Source: Capitulum mitella (lineage: Eukaryota; Arthropoda; Thecostraca; Pollicipedomorpha; Pollicipedidae). Taken from it: a DNA stretch of 64,000 nucleotides. The stretch lies in NCBI GenBank assembly GCA_030062745.1, contig CP099839.1, positions 10,290,118-10,354,117 on the forward strand, written 5' to 3'. Positions within the stretch are counted from its first letter, which is position 1; the number at the start of each line of letters is the position of its first letter. A model generated the notes under the pieces. The model was given only the letters and a program-made list of their open reading frames with translations. It made no database searches and was not told the origin of the DNA. Shown here piece by piece: positions 46,801-54,749 of the stretch. The translations under genes were made by a program, and so were the position numbers.

Positions 46801-47160
46801 GGCAGCGGCGGCACCTCGAACCCGCCGAAGGGCGCCGGCGCTCCCGAGCCGCCGGCCTGCGCGGGCCCGTCGACGTCGGCGGAGCCCGCCGGGCCAGACG
46901 CATCGATCTAGAACAAAAAACCGCCCAATTCACCAGCGCCCAGAGACGGCGCCGCCCGCCGGCCGAGCGGCGGAGAGGCCAGACCGTGAGATCGCAGACT
47001 CGGACCAGCGCGCTCTTACTCGACAGCCGGCGGACCGCGGCGGACAGACGGGACCGGACGGAGACCGGCGGGCAGACGGAGCGAGCCGTACCCCGTTCGT
47101 GGCGGGGGCCGGCGGCGGCGAGCCCCCGTCGCTCGCGGTGTCCGGGTGCAGCTCCGACAT
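31409..47160 (-). CDS. Tau/MAP2/MAP4-family microtubule-associated protein, complete gene, KSP-tailed long form
   Basis: Coding exons on the minus strand are 47160-47092, 46907-44810, 44162-44128, 42542-42458, 35039-34834, 34374-34189, 33463-33266 and 31807-31409. All introns are GT-AG and all phases match, giving 1091 residues. The start context is GCCGCCATG. Residues 24-722 form an acidic then Ser/Pro/Ala-rich projection domain with SRPASAKS-type repeats and many SP/TP sites. About 779-925 are five microtubule-binding repeats of the form VGSxxN..KPGGG (for example VGSMGNTGYKPGGGNVKV). The last 132 residues hold 13 KSP motifs in a seven-residue AKSPAPE repeat, like vertebrate neurofilament tails. 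The repeats identify the family, whose members bind and stabilise microtubules, mainly in neurites. SP/TP and KSP sites suggest proline-directed phosphorylation (inference). An unrelated gene is nested in the intron 35040-42457. Two other 3' ends are possible. Confidence 0.88.
32172..32330 (-). CDS. Candidate alternative last exon with hydrophobic end
   Basis: A strong polypyrimidine acceptor (tccctttctttag) leads into 52 codons: VVCIEPQIPRFENVEFLAMA, CMANVVHSSPASYLVLLF, KTLHYLRWFLPMAY, stop. Phase 0 fits the 33266 donor of the tau-family gene. The C-terminus is hydrophobic and unlike any tau tail I know, so it could instead be a decayed exon or belong to another transcript. No product is recognised. 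Confidence 0.42.
   Translation of the reverse strand: MVCIEPQIPRFENVEFLAMACMANVVHSSPASYLVLLFKTLHYLRWFLPMAY
33254..33463 (-). CDS. Tau-family exon 7: repeat 5, with read-through stop or splice at 33266
   Basis: The acceptor is cgcccttgcag. It encodes VETMKIDLSSVNSRVGSMDN, then VKHKPQGGDKKIFNDTEYIR and a basic Ser-rich stretch (RTRRKSQASS). PQGG replaces the normal PGGG. A gtgaga donor follows 33266; if it is unused, translation continues four residues to TGA at 33256-33254, giving a short 962-residue protein. If it is used, phase 0 allows joining to 32330 or 31807. Confidence 0.88.
   Translation of the reverse strand: METMKIDLSSVNSRVGSMDNVKHKPQGGDKKIFNDTEYIRQMSSGSGEGRTRRKSQASSVDDGAVPVRH
34189..34374 (-). 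CDS. Tau-family exon 6: microtubule-binding repeats 3 and 4
   Basis: The acceptor is ctttccaccag and the donor gtacgc, 62 codons, phase 0 at both ends. It contains PKVGSMGNTGYKPGGGNVKV and SKVGSRDNLQHKPGGGDVK. Being symmetric and in frame, it could be skipped to give a protein with fewer repeats. Confidence 0.92.
34834..35039 (-). CDS. Tau-family exon 5: microtubule-binding repeats 1 and 2
   Basis: The acceptor is tatgtttcag. It reads KVPMNKVQVGTAASPNIKNV, then KSRIGSLANTSYKPGGGNVK (repeat 1) and STKIQAKSSYKPGGGNKK (repeat 2). Repeat 2 lacks the usual VGSxxN segment. The donor is gtattt, phase 0. Confidence 0.9.
36275..38137 (-). CDS. Nested single-exon gene, basic Ser/Lys/Arg-rich protein of unknown function
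   Basis: An uninterrupted 620-codon frame starts at ATG 38137, with an in-frame TAA 12 nt upstream fixing the start. The N-terminal third has one ordered-looking block, SDARGKHMVQYVYANLRDPN then SLPLHVREKYKEIEKERSRG. The middle is Ser/Thr/Pro-rich and likely disordered. The C-terminal third has SR-like and Lys-rich runs (KDKRKSKKSKKKRSAKS, KKKKTKKKKKK) and ends in a helical-looking NKIARFLRQLSKDKEAIKVI. Lys-rich runs suggest a nuclear or nucleic-acid/microtubule-binding role, but this is not established. It sits in the intron 35040-42457 of the tau-family gene on the same strand and cannot be joined in frame to it. No family was recognised. Confidence 0.72.
   Translation of the reverse strand: MATSPSNPLSPGTPETPPQVPSNDLPTNVQNDDLKSGPGQILQADQKPNLGRPASASSRAPLPATYYLKPSDARGKHMVQYVYANLRDPNDASLPLHVREKYKEIEKERSRGYQPAVDLRGTSPTRTSTAAPQNSAVPVKAHRPASAGYERRSGHGASYSQGQFKSSRNETDYAKGGTPVKVSQRTTTPVQQTRSSNAVVSRKRNSRSRSKTASPQPRRPFSIAADSTSDTDPIENQRSVESIAHSPPRIMRSRHLRRQQFLATKFKLAAKNSKHTQTFVASVLSVDESSGSATTVISRHHSTTQTDGASKKAVDDTAETSQQDHQTSNISEPNDNSAQLHALEADKPPIVPPQNTANTEAKPPDQTQRAPENLQWKRAKIRLRSTPGSPSPPPPEGRHRVLSADRVRRGSNEKPPSVAGIQAVSGQSVMTRPSSAGRLASPVSDKRFTTSSTQIEENFTVSTGVQVKIKKRHSSHRRERKEKRSPSQKSVASRASSRSESRAKDKRKSKKSKKKRSAKSRDPSVRSLRSLRSYQSDASAGILKRVTLKSASPAHSHSGSRRAGSAAASITASKKKKTKKKKKKHTSNKIARFLRQLSKDKEAIKVISKMAATNSKKSSK
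39027..40300 (+). pseudogene. Decayed CR1/Jockey-type LINE fragment
   Basis: The plus-strand reading at 39250-39470 has the RT-upstream signature WVSYREACFNVKQARMEAK with a following KKNxRxF-like end (KLIKNNREFSNYAM). 39541-39720 contains HYQKIFNKEGVND, and 40105-40290 gives DLEMVQRRAARFIFGRCDRY with LVELHWKSLEFRWKQTRL, the typical C-terminal block of CR1/Jockey ORF2. The central polymerase motifs are lost or shifted. It lies in an intron of the tau-family gene, in antisense. Confidence 0.7.
40300..42457. other. Tau-family intron, no confident feature
   Basis: It contains plus ORF 41124-41549 and minus ORF 41546-41899 (117 codons, not recognised). Neither shows convincing family motifs. The minus ORF might be a repeat fragment. 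Confidence 0.4.
42458..42542 (-). CDS. Tau-family exon 4 (proline-rich/basic linker)
   Basis: The acceptor is gtgttccag and the donor gtaagt. It encodes DADQSVSPQKSRSPTKRVQG and AASQEKQK, then one base that completes AAA with the next exon. SPQKSRSPTK resembles the basic proline-directed region that precedes the repeats in tau-family proteins. Confidence 0.82.
42543..44127. other. Tau-family intron between exon 4 and the micro-exon
   Basis: AT-rich, with no recognised element apart from a short (TCAA)n run near 44090-44107. Confidence 0.45.
44128..44162 (-). CDS. Tau-family 35-nt micro-exon
   Basis: It is flanked by ttgttgtttcag and gtaagg. With the G left over from exon 2 it reads DADRDSGVDEGK and ends in phase 0, exactly what the next exon (DADQSVSPQ...) needs. 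Skipping it would break the frame (35 nt is not a multiple of 3), so it is needed whenever exons 2 and 4 are both used. Confidence 0.75.
44810..46907 (-). CDS. Tau-family exon 2: long Ser/Pro-rich projection domain
   Basis: A single exon of 2098 nt behind a strong acceptor (ggttttttgttctag). It begins IDASGPAGSADVDG, then FGQLQQQLQTHDVGVGDD, acidic and Ser-rich stretches, SSRPASAKSAGSRASSRPAS, a long run of SPSPAP/RTPTPA units, four copies of a 14-residue block containing SPSPPPQEEKK (45349-45505), and a Glu/Pro/Ala-rich part. It ends in the basic segment MEKKKQEEVDFKKKEKRGRS. The donor is gtggga after a leftover G. Very high GC content gives long shadow ORFs in every frame. Confidence 0.85.
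47092..47160 (-). CDS. Tau-family exon 1 (start codon)
   Basis: It encodes MSELHPDTASDGGSPPPAPA and TNG (23 codons). The ATG is in an optimal GCCGCCATG context, and the exon ends in phase 0 at a gtacgg donor. It joins exon 2 (IDASGPAGS...) across a 184-bp intron. The surroundings are CpG-rich, consistent with a promoter just upstream (47161-47300). Confidence 0.78.
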
Positions 47161-49350
47161 GGCGGCTTCCGTGCTGGATCGGCGGACGCTGATCGAGAGG
47201 AGGCCTCTGCGCGGACAGTGGCGTGTCGCTCTCAGTGGCCCTGCTCCCTTCCCGGGGTCGGGGGAGGGCTGGTTCTGTGCGTGGTGCTGAGTGATGATTT
47301 ACGGAGACCGTGCGGTCTCACGACAACACGCAAAAACTATTCCAGATATAGCATGCACGTAACGACACGCCGCGAGTATTGCCGAGTATTACAAAATGGA
47401 TGGGAACACTCCCGGCCAGCTGACATTGGGCGGCGGGTAGAAAAAACTAAAACAGCAACAAATGTAAAACGTGTCGTGCAGATTCCTGCGTTTGGTGCTT
47501 CCATCCTGCATTACTGCATTGTAGAGCCTGTCATACAGGTTCTTGCACACTTAATCTAACGCAGTGCAATATTAGGACCTACCTGGACACGCACATGAAT
47601 AGCACTAAGCTGACATGCAACCTGAATAAATGAACGTTATCTGTGTTTGCGTGGACGTACGGCACTAGATGAAGGGCTAGGTCAGAGAACCATATTAGGG
47701 CCCTCATTAGCTATAAATATGCGGCAGATTCGAGCAGTCGGAAAACGCGATTAAGTCAAAAGTCTAGGGCAAAGACCTAAGTATTTCTCGTATGCAACCA
47801 CTTACGTTCTGTTCAGTTTCTGAACCAATAAGCGTTTCGGGATTTCCTCACGTGCTCGCGCACAAGTACACGAGAGAGACTACAGTGATAATAGGCCCTT
47901 TAATGACGTTACATGTCTTTTTACATGCGGTTTTGTTCATATCGTATCTCAGCAGCGTCATCAGAAATCCCGGTGAATCAGGATCCCGGAGTGAGACATC
48001 CGGGACGTCCCCTAAACCTCTGCAAAATTTACAGCTTTGATTCAGAGAGCTGCATAACCATGCTGCCGTTTAAAGCTGAGATTCCCAGTCGATGGGTCGT
48101 GGCAGTTGGTTATTGAATGTTGTGTGACGCAGAAACTGGAGCGGATGTCAGCGACTGTAGGCGGGAAAGGCGCCGGCTTTTAGCGCGCGCTTTCTACTTG
48201 GCCGCGTTCTTCAGTTGGTTTACCCGCAGTTGCCGTAAAATGATGTGTCAGGAAAGACAACTGTGCCGGTCGGAGCCATCCTGTGTCCTCAGTGATAATG
48301 CAATAGGACTGAATAACGAGCACCGGCGCGACCAAAAAAGGGGGGCCCAGCCGCCCCTCCCCCCCGCCCCTAGGCCCGCATTTTTGTGAAAACCATTGCA
48401 CATCGTCTTCCCAGCAGGCGGTTTTCGTATGCTTTCAGTCCACACTGAGCTTCGCCCACCCCCCTTCAGAAAATTCTGGCTGCGCCCCTGGTTTAATTGT
48501 CCAACGGTGCTGACGGCATAAGAACAACCTGTCCGCAATTGTTACGAAATTCCCTTTTGTAACTTGATTCGAAAATACCACGCCAAAAACCCCAAATGAC
48601 TCCAAAAAGGCCGTGACCATTCTGCGATGCCCAAATTCTTGCATCTTTTGATAAATGAATAAATGTCCTCATTTCTCCTACAAAAAAAAATCATCTGACG
48701 ACTCTCGGACACAAACCCCGTTACGGCCAGAGCACATCACGCATTCTGCAACCGGTTACGGTACCAATCTTACCAATTAATCCCTGGTTATTTGCGTTCT
48801 GCCTCACATGCATCTGCCCTTGCTAACAGACCTAGACTTCCCGCAGCCTTGCAACACCGGCCACAAATATCGCCAGTCTACAGCCACGTTCAGTCATGGT
48901 CAGCTGGGTGTTACTGCATGCTGCAACAATAACCGATTTATGCCACGGAAATAGTAAAGACAGGGAATGTACGGATGCCGATCAAGATTTTAGCATGCAG
49001 TGGGCGTTGGACGTACAAAGATAACCTATGCTTCTCTGTAATCTCCTTTTACCTGAATGACTGAACTCTGAAATCTTAAGATTCTTAGAGCCCTTACAAG
49101 GTCGGAGATATGATGTCTGGTGCTTCTCAGAGGTGAATATGCATATGCTGCTTGCGACATCTTTGCTTTTACGCACGATGTTCAACATCCGTTCATCTAA
49201 AGACATGGTAATATCCTTTGACAGCGGCATGAGCACCCCTAAAAACCGAGACCTTTCCTGGGCCAAAACTCAACAACATTTTTGAACTATACATTTTTCC
49301 TGAACTCCACTGAAGCAAATCAAGAAGTTTGGCAAGATACCAAAAATATT
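47161..49350. other. 5' flank of the tau-family gene; no gene seen
   Basis: The first 150 bp are CpG-rich and probably include the promoter and 5' UTR on the minus strand. No TATA box is clear. The rest has short ORFs only. A C-rich MITE-like end lies at about 48320-48490 (its minus strand begins CAGGGGCGCAGCCAGAATTT). Confidence 0.45.
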
Positions 49351-49550
49351 TTCAGAACGGTCGAAAAAAAGGGCTTCTATTCACAAAATAATCGGCTTCC
49401 GATCGCTCAAGTGGGAGGATCCACATCCAAAAGGCGAACGCCTGTTTAAAACATACGTTTGGCATGCACATGAGCTCAGACCAACATCCCCCCATGTTTG
49501 CGGCTCGCCTGTTTTCCCCACGAGGCACCGGACCCCAGCGCGTGGTGCTC

Positions 49551-49735
49551 TGATGCAGTTCCTTAATGCAGTGCCCTGATGCAGTGCCCTGGCGCAGTGG
49601 TCTGGTGCGGTGCCCAGCCAAAGTGTTCTGACGCAGTGCTCTGATGCAGTGCTTTGGTGCAGAGCTCAGAGGCAGTGCTCTGATGCGGCGCTCTGGCGCA
49701 GTGTTTTGGTGCAGTGCTTCTGGCAGAGGGCTCTG
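49551..49735 (+). repeat. Short-unit minisatellite, about 12-14 bp (GATGCAGTGCTCT-like)
   Basis: About 14 imperfect copies of a TGCAGTGCTCTGA-type unit. They produce repetitive frames on both strands (Ala/Leu/His-rich) that should not be taken as genes. Confidence 0.75.
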
Positions 49736-49739
49736 GTAC

Positions 49740-50200
49740 CGTGGTACAGGTACTCTGGTACAGGCCCAGGCGGGGGCGGAGCGGAGAGTAGGACCACTGA
49801 GAACGGTGCCGGCGGCGGCGGCGGTGGCGCGTCGGCCGGCGGCACCAGCACCAGTCACCACTGCGCGCGGTCACGGCCGCCACCTGCGGAGGTCGTCGCA
49901 GCCGGCGCGGCGGCCGCTGGGTCAGTGAGACCGACTGGACCAGTCGCCGGCCGCCGGCTGGAATGCAGCCACCGTCGGAGCGACCCGGTGACGTCATCGG
50001 CGATCGATGCGTCCGCACGCGGCCGGGCCCGACCGGGCCGGCCGGAGGTTCATCTGGGCCGGGTCGGACGTCTCTCGCCGGTCTGGGAGGGGTGCCGGTC
50101 CTGGGCCGGGGTCGGCAGGTCGCGTCCACTTCCGGGTCAGTCGCTCCTCCGACTACAGACGACGCAGTGGCTACCAGGGATTTCGGGCTTGACGTCACGT
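49740..50200. other. CpG-rich island without recognised gene
   Basis: The island follows the minisatellite and has many CpG and GC-rich trinucleotides. Long ORFs in several frames are compositional. It could be a promoter of an unseen transcript. Confidence 0.4.
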
Positions 50201-51043
50201 AGCGTAGCTTGTGTCCTCTTCTGAGTTAAACGTCATGGTTCCTGGCGCTCTCGTGTAAAAGGGACGGACCACGCCTTGCGCAAGTATTCACGCAAAAATA
50301 ATCCACCGACGCTGGACACCGGACAGCACGCCAGGACCACTCCGTGAAAGTCCTTTTCCGCGTGAATAGCTGGCATATTTGCTGACTCTTGAGCTTTGCC
50401 ACACCATCCCTCTCTCCATCCATAACCACACGCCCACAGCGACGTCAGGATTCTTGTTGCTCTGCGGCTCGGAGATTGCATTCTAACGAAAAAGTGTGTC
50501 AGACGTGGCTGACTGACGAATGGCAGGCGTTGCGCTGCTGACAGCTCTGCTCTGATTGGTCAGCATTGTCTTTTTCTGCGCAGTTTTTTTTTCACCAACC
50601 TTTTTTGGCTAAACGGTAGGGATGTTTTGGCACACGCATTGCTTACATCTTTCATTGTGACTGCAGGGACGTCAGTAATCGTATTCGTTGCTTGCTGTAG
50701 TTGTCTAGTTTGCATTAGTTCAAATTCGTGACATCAAAATATGTTTGGTGAGCAGTGTAGCAGGTTTGCAGCTGCCTATGTGATAGTTATGCATATTAGT
50801 GACGTCCTGGCTCGTGCAAATCCTTCTCACGAGTCAACCAAAGAGAGATCTTCGAAGTGCAAAACTTCTATTGACAATACAGTCACCCAGGCAATCACTT
50901 ACACCAACACCCACCCTACGCAGAGACCCTTCAGTTACAAGTTCATAAGTGCAGAAGGCTACACGACGACGAACAGCTCGCTTTTTATACTCCCTGCAAA
51001 CGGAAATGATCCGTCAGACCGCAGAGCTGGCCTAAAATAAATT

Positions 51044-51301
51044 ATGTGCTGTCTGTATAACTGTGCAAGATCCACTAAGCGTCAAGCACTACGATATCAA
51101 GTATTATACTATTTCATACCCACAAATCAATTTCTAAATGTGCGCCGACTCACGAACGACGACGCCTGCCAAGATTGCGATTGTGACGACATCATTATCC
51201 ATTACTTTTTCGCTTCCCAAACTGTTCGCGCCTTCTGGGACAGAACGCACACCATACATTGTCTGGCATTACCTATGTTGCACCTATTGCAAATTTGTTA
51301 A
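51044..51301 (+). pseudogene. LINE ORF2 C-terminal scrap
   Basis: A short frame reads LRYQVLYYFIPTNQFLNVRR, then DACQDCDCDDIIIHYFFASQ and VRAFWDRT. This follows the pattern of the LINE C-terminal Cys-rich block (RxLxxxxPTNxxL...C..C...E.i.H.F..C....FW) with the last Cys lost. Confidence 0.55.
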
Positions 51302-53060
51302 TCCTACTCGCTAAACAGTATCTGTACATGTGCAAACGGTATGATCTTGCGATTGATACTGAGGCCTACATATGATATGTTAAAAGCGAGCACTTTACTG
51401 AAATGAAAGGCGCAAACGACGGTGTAAAAAGTGGGAAATGCCGAACGTAAATGGAGTTTGTTCTCGAACAGCCTGGCGCCTTAAACGTGACAACGGTGAT
51501 ACTCTATGCCTGTGCGTAATAGTCGTCTGCACGGGTGTAGTGTGAGTGAGATAATATAATGAAAGTATAACCCCGGTCAAAAAATAAAAAAACGAAATGA
51601 TACGGGCCAAAAAGTACAGAAATGGCATATGTTAACCAATAAGAAACGATTATGAGATCGAACGAGGGGCGTAAACGGTCGGATGGACCGTTTACCAGCT
51701 GAAGGAGGGGCGTCAGAGCTGGAGGTATGACCTCGCAATACCAAAAATTATAGGATGCTGAACTGTACTGTTTGCCGCTGACACTGAGTTTTGCACGGAG
51801 AAGTATCGAGTCACATTTCTGACAAAGAATGTTTGTACTGTTTTAAGTGAGACGATATTCGGCATACCAATGGCCGGAGATTTTTAATGCTAGAAAGTAT
51901 TGTTACTAAATCCTCGATATCGAAGTCCCTTGAAACAAGAAATTATCCGTACTATCAGAGAACTTTTGGAGTATGCCTTGCTTTAGTTGTCATTTAGAGC
52001 CATGAAGTGGGCCTTGTTACAAACGGTCACGCACGACATTTATATTCTTAAAAAAAGATTACCTAATCGACGAACCAATGCAGCTATACAACCAACGCTA
52101 CGATACAAAATGCTCCTGACGAAAAGCTAATAACATTGGCATAAAACAACGATATCTTCATCACAATCGCAGATGTTAAGGAGATGAAACAGAACATGAA
52201 TGTGGATGTGGAAGCTGTTGGTAGAGGCAAAGGTGGAGGAGGAGATGAAGAGAAATTCGGAACAGCGGGTGTGGAGGTAAAAGAGGAGAAACCGGCGCAG
52301 GTAAAAGTGGGGGCAGAGATGAAGGCGAAAGAAGAGGTGGAAGAGGCATTAGGGAAGGAAGTGGAGGTTGAGGTCCAGGCAGAGGTGGAAATGGAAGAGA
52401 AAAATGAAGGCGACTGCCGATGCTGATGATGGGGATGAAAGGCGAAGATGAGGATGAGGAGGATTTTGAAAAATGTAGCGGAGAAATGCAGGTGGAATTT
52501 GAGATGAGGGAATGAAAAGTCGTCCGAATGTCGCTGATGACAGTCGGATCATCCATTGTCCGAAATACACCTAAAAACATATAAATAGTCTTGATCAAGC
52601 ACTACATCCAGACGCAAACCACTGATGATGTCGCAATACGGGTCTTCCCCGAACGTTGATTGGCCTGTGCACGCACGTGACGTCACGCGGCAGCTGACAA
52701 GACGGCAGGGATGAATAGCGCACAACGGAAAATGGTCTCGAGATGCCGTCAGGGAACGGAGTTACGAGATAAAAGGCATATTAGAAGGTGATTTCTAAGA
52801 CAGCATACAACTTGGATATCCGTGCAAAACACTTGTTGAAGTTAGAGCATTCCTTTGAAGCCTGGCAAAGGATTTTACATTCGGTCTGCAGTCATTTGCT
52901 CAAGAACGTTCTAACTAGCTTGATGGATTAATTTCTAGAACCGGCTGCATCGTGACAATGCCGTTAGATGACGTCACAAAGCAGCTCCTGAACGTTGAAT
53001 CACGAGTTGGCGCATCGATGAAATCACATACACAACTTTCCCAACAGGAAAAGTTTCGGG
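51302..53060. other. No gene; includes a polypurine tract
   Basis: Only the purine-rich stretch at 52186-52520 stands out. The rest shows short ORFs without motifs. Confidence 0.45.
52186..52520 (+). repeat. Purine-rich (GA) low-complexity tract
   Basis: The plus strand is strongly enriched in G and A (GAGGTGGAAGAGG-type words). It gives a Glu/Lys/Val-rich frame on one strand and a Pro/Ser/Leu-rich frame on the other, both explained by composition. Confidence 0.8.
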
Positions 53061-53325
53061 CAGGAATGTAGCCAAGGGGGGCCGTGGCGGTCATCTCCGA
53101 GCCAAGCGGTCTACACTATATATTCAGTGATTTTGCAGGAATACGGAACAGTTATCATATATCTATGTTGCAAAAGGAAACATAATATGTTTTCCTCCGC
53201 GTTAAATATGAGGTAAATTTCACAATATTGTTGCTTTTTCCCATAAATTTCGTCGTACGCTATTGGCGTAGGACAAGACTGGACATTTGCCCCCCCCCCC
53301 CCCGAGAATCTTGGCTACGTACCTG
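53061..53325 (+). mobile_element. MITE-like element, copy 3
   Basis: The ends CAGGAATGTAGCCAAGG and inverted CAGGTACGTAGCCAAG are near-perfect terminal inverted repeats. The inside is collinear with copy 2 (AAGCGGTCTACACTA, then GTTGCAAAA...ATGTTTTCC, then a C-run). Confidence 0.72.
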
Positions 53326-53329
53326 GTTT

Positions 53330-54040
53330 CTGGCCGATCGCGACAACTGTCATGTTTCCAGGAGATGTTAAGTGGTCCTAATAGTGGGAGCGTCAACGCA
53401 AGATGACTCTTGTGGTAAAAACACTCCCAGTGCGGCGAAATGTAAAAAAAAAACAACCAGAAGAATGCAGTACGACGTTATCATGCAAAATCTGTCAAGC
53501 AACACGCGCATAACCCACATTCTATCGGGATCCTAGCACATGTCTGCCGCTAGGATGCATGACGTGGGAGGAACAGCAGCGGGAGGTCATGTCCTACACA
53601 AAAACACGTGAAAAAGAACAGCGGGAAATGGAAGAACGATGTATGGATGATCGTTGTCTCTGGAATAAGAAGAACTGACTCCTTTCGCTCTTTGACTTTC
53701 GCTCTTTGGTAGTTTGGTCGAGGCAGTCGGAACTTTTAAATCAAGTTTATCACACATTTTCCCAAAATCCCATGAATATACAGTTTAATTAACACGAAGT
53801 CATGTATCAACCCCTCGTTGACCTGGGCGGGTCACCGCGTCATCTCAGAAAGGTTGCGTCCCTCCGGAGCAGAGCAGTGCCCAGGTGAGGCAACACCTGC
53901 CTTGGTTAACTTAGAATCCGACACAGAACGATGATAACCACAATTTCATCGCGATACCGGCACGTGTCTGCCTAGCGGAACTTCTGGACCTTGCCTACGA
54001 CAGTTCCTGCACGGCAAACTGTACATAATTGTAATGTTGG
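53330..54040. other. No gene recognised
   Basis: Short ORFs only; no motif, repeat or splice-flanked exon seen. Confidence 0.45.
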
Positions 54041-54049
54041 CCGTGCGGC

Positions 54050-54560
54050 CGTTTTGCTCGGTAGACAGTATTTGTTCTGCCGTCGGCCAGCCGCTCCGCA
54101 TTTTCCGGCGGTGACGCACGGGGCACCGGCCCCACGACCTGCGCCCATGGGCATGCCGAGCATTCCCGTGTTCACATGCATGCCATTGGTAATCGATGTC
54201 CGCCGTTCGGCGCGGCCAGACGGCCCGAACGGCGGCGGCGGCGGCGGCGGCGGCGGCAGACGGTGGCCGTCGGACCGACCGTCGACACGCGACGCTGGGA
54301 GTCCGGAGGCGGCCGCTCAGTTGTGGCAACCGCCGCCGCATTCCGCGCCCGGCCGCGCGCCCGCTGGAGCTGGGATCGATCCCGGCCGGGCCGCGCCGCC
54401 GGCGAGGTCGCCCTGGCGGCCCCGCCTCTCAGGGAGACCGCCTCTGGCCGGGCGGCCCGCCGGCCGGCCGGCGCGCAGACGCGCCGTCTGCTCGGGCCAG
54501 CCCCGGGCGCCGCCGCCGACCCCCGGTCATTGACCTCGACGTCGGGGAAGCGGACAATAA
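54050..54560. other. CpG island with a CGG run, no recognised gene
   Basis: It is very GC-rich with (CGG)n at about 54231-54258. Long overlapping ORFs occur in four frames, all Arg/Ala/Pro/Gly-rich, which indicates composition rather than a protein. It may be a promoter-associated island. Confidence 0.4.
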
Positions 54561-54749
54561 GGGTATCGTCCGGTCGGCGGTGCCAAGGCCACCCGATGAA
54601 CCGCGATGGCAATCAATACATAACTGGACCGCCGCTGGAAACGAGGGAAGTGACCCGAATACAAACGGCGGAGTATGCGCCTCCCCACAGTGCTGTTTGC
54701 ATCCTGGAGCATGTCATTTGTTGTGGTAATGCTCATGTTTACTGACGGG

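Noticed and set aside
45396..46911. Plus-strand ORFs of 335 and 446 codons opposite MAP exon 2
   Set aside because: Antisense shadows of a GC-rich repetitive exon; the minus strand has splice sites and phase continuity.
52176..52598. Opposed Glu/Lys-rich and Pro/Ser-rich ORFs
   Set aside because: Both follow from one polypurine tract.
54172..54745. Four overlapping ORFs of 146-189 codons
   Set aside because: A CpG island with a CGG run; all frames are compositionally biased and none has motifs.
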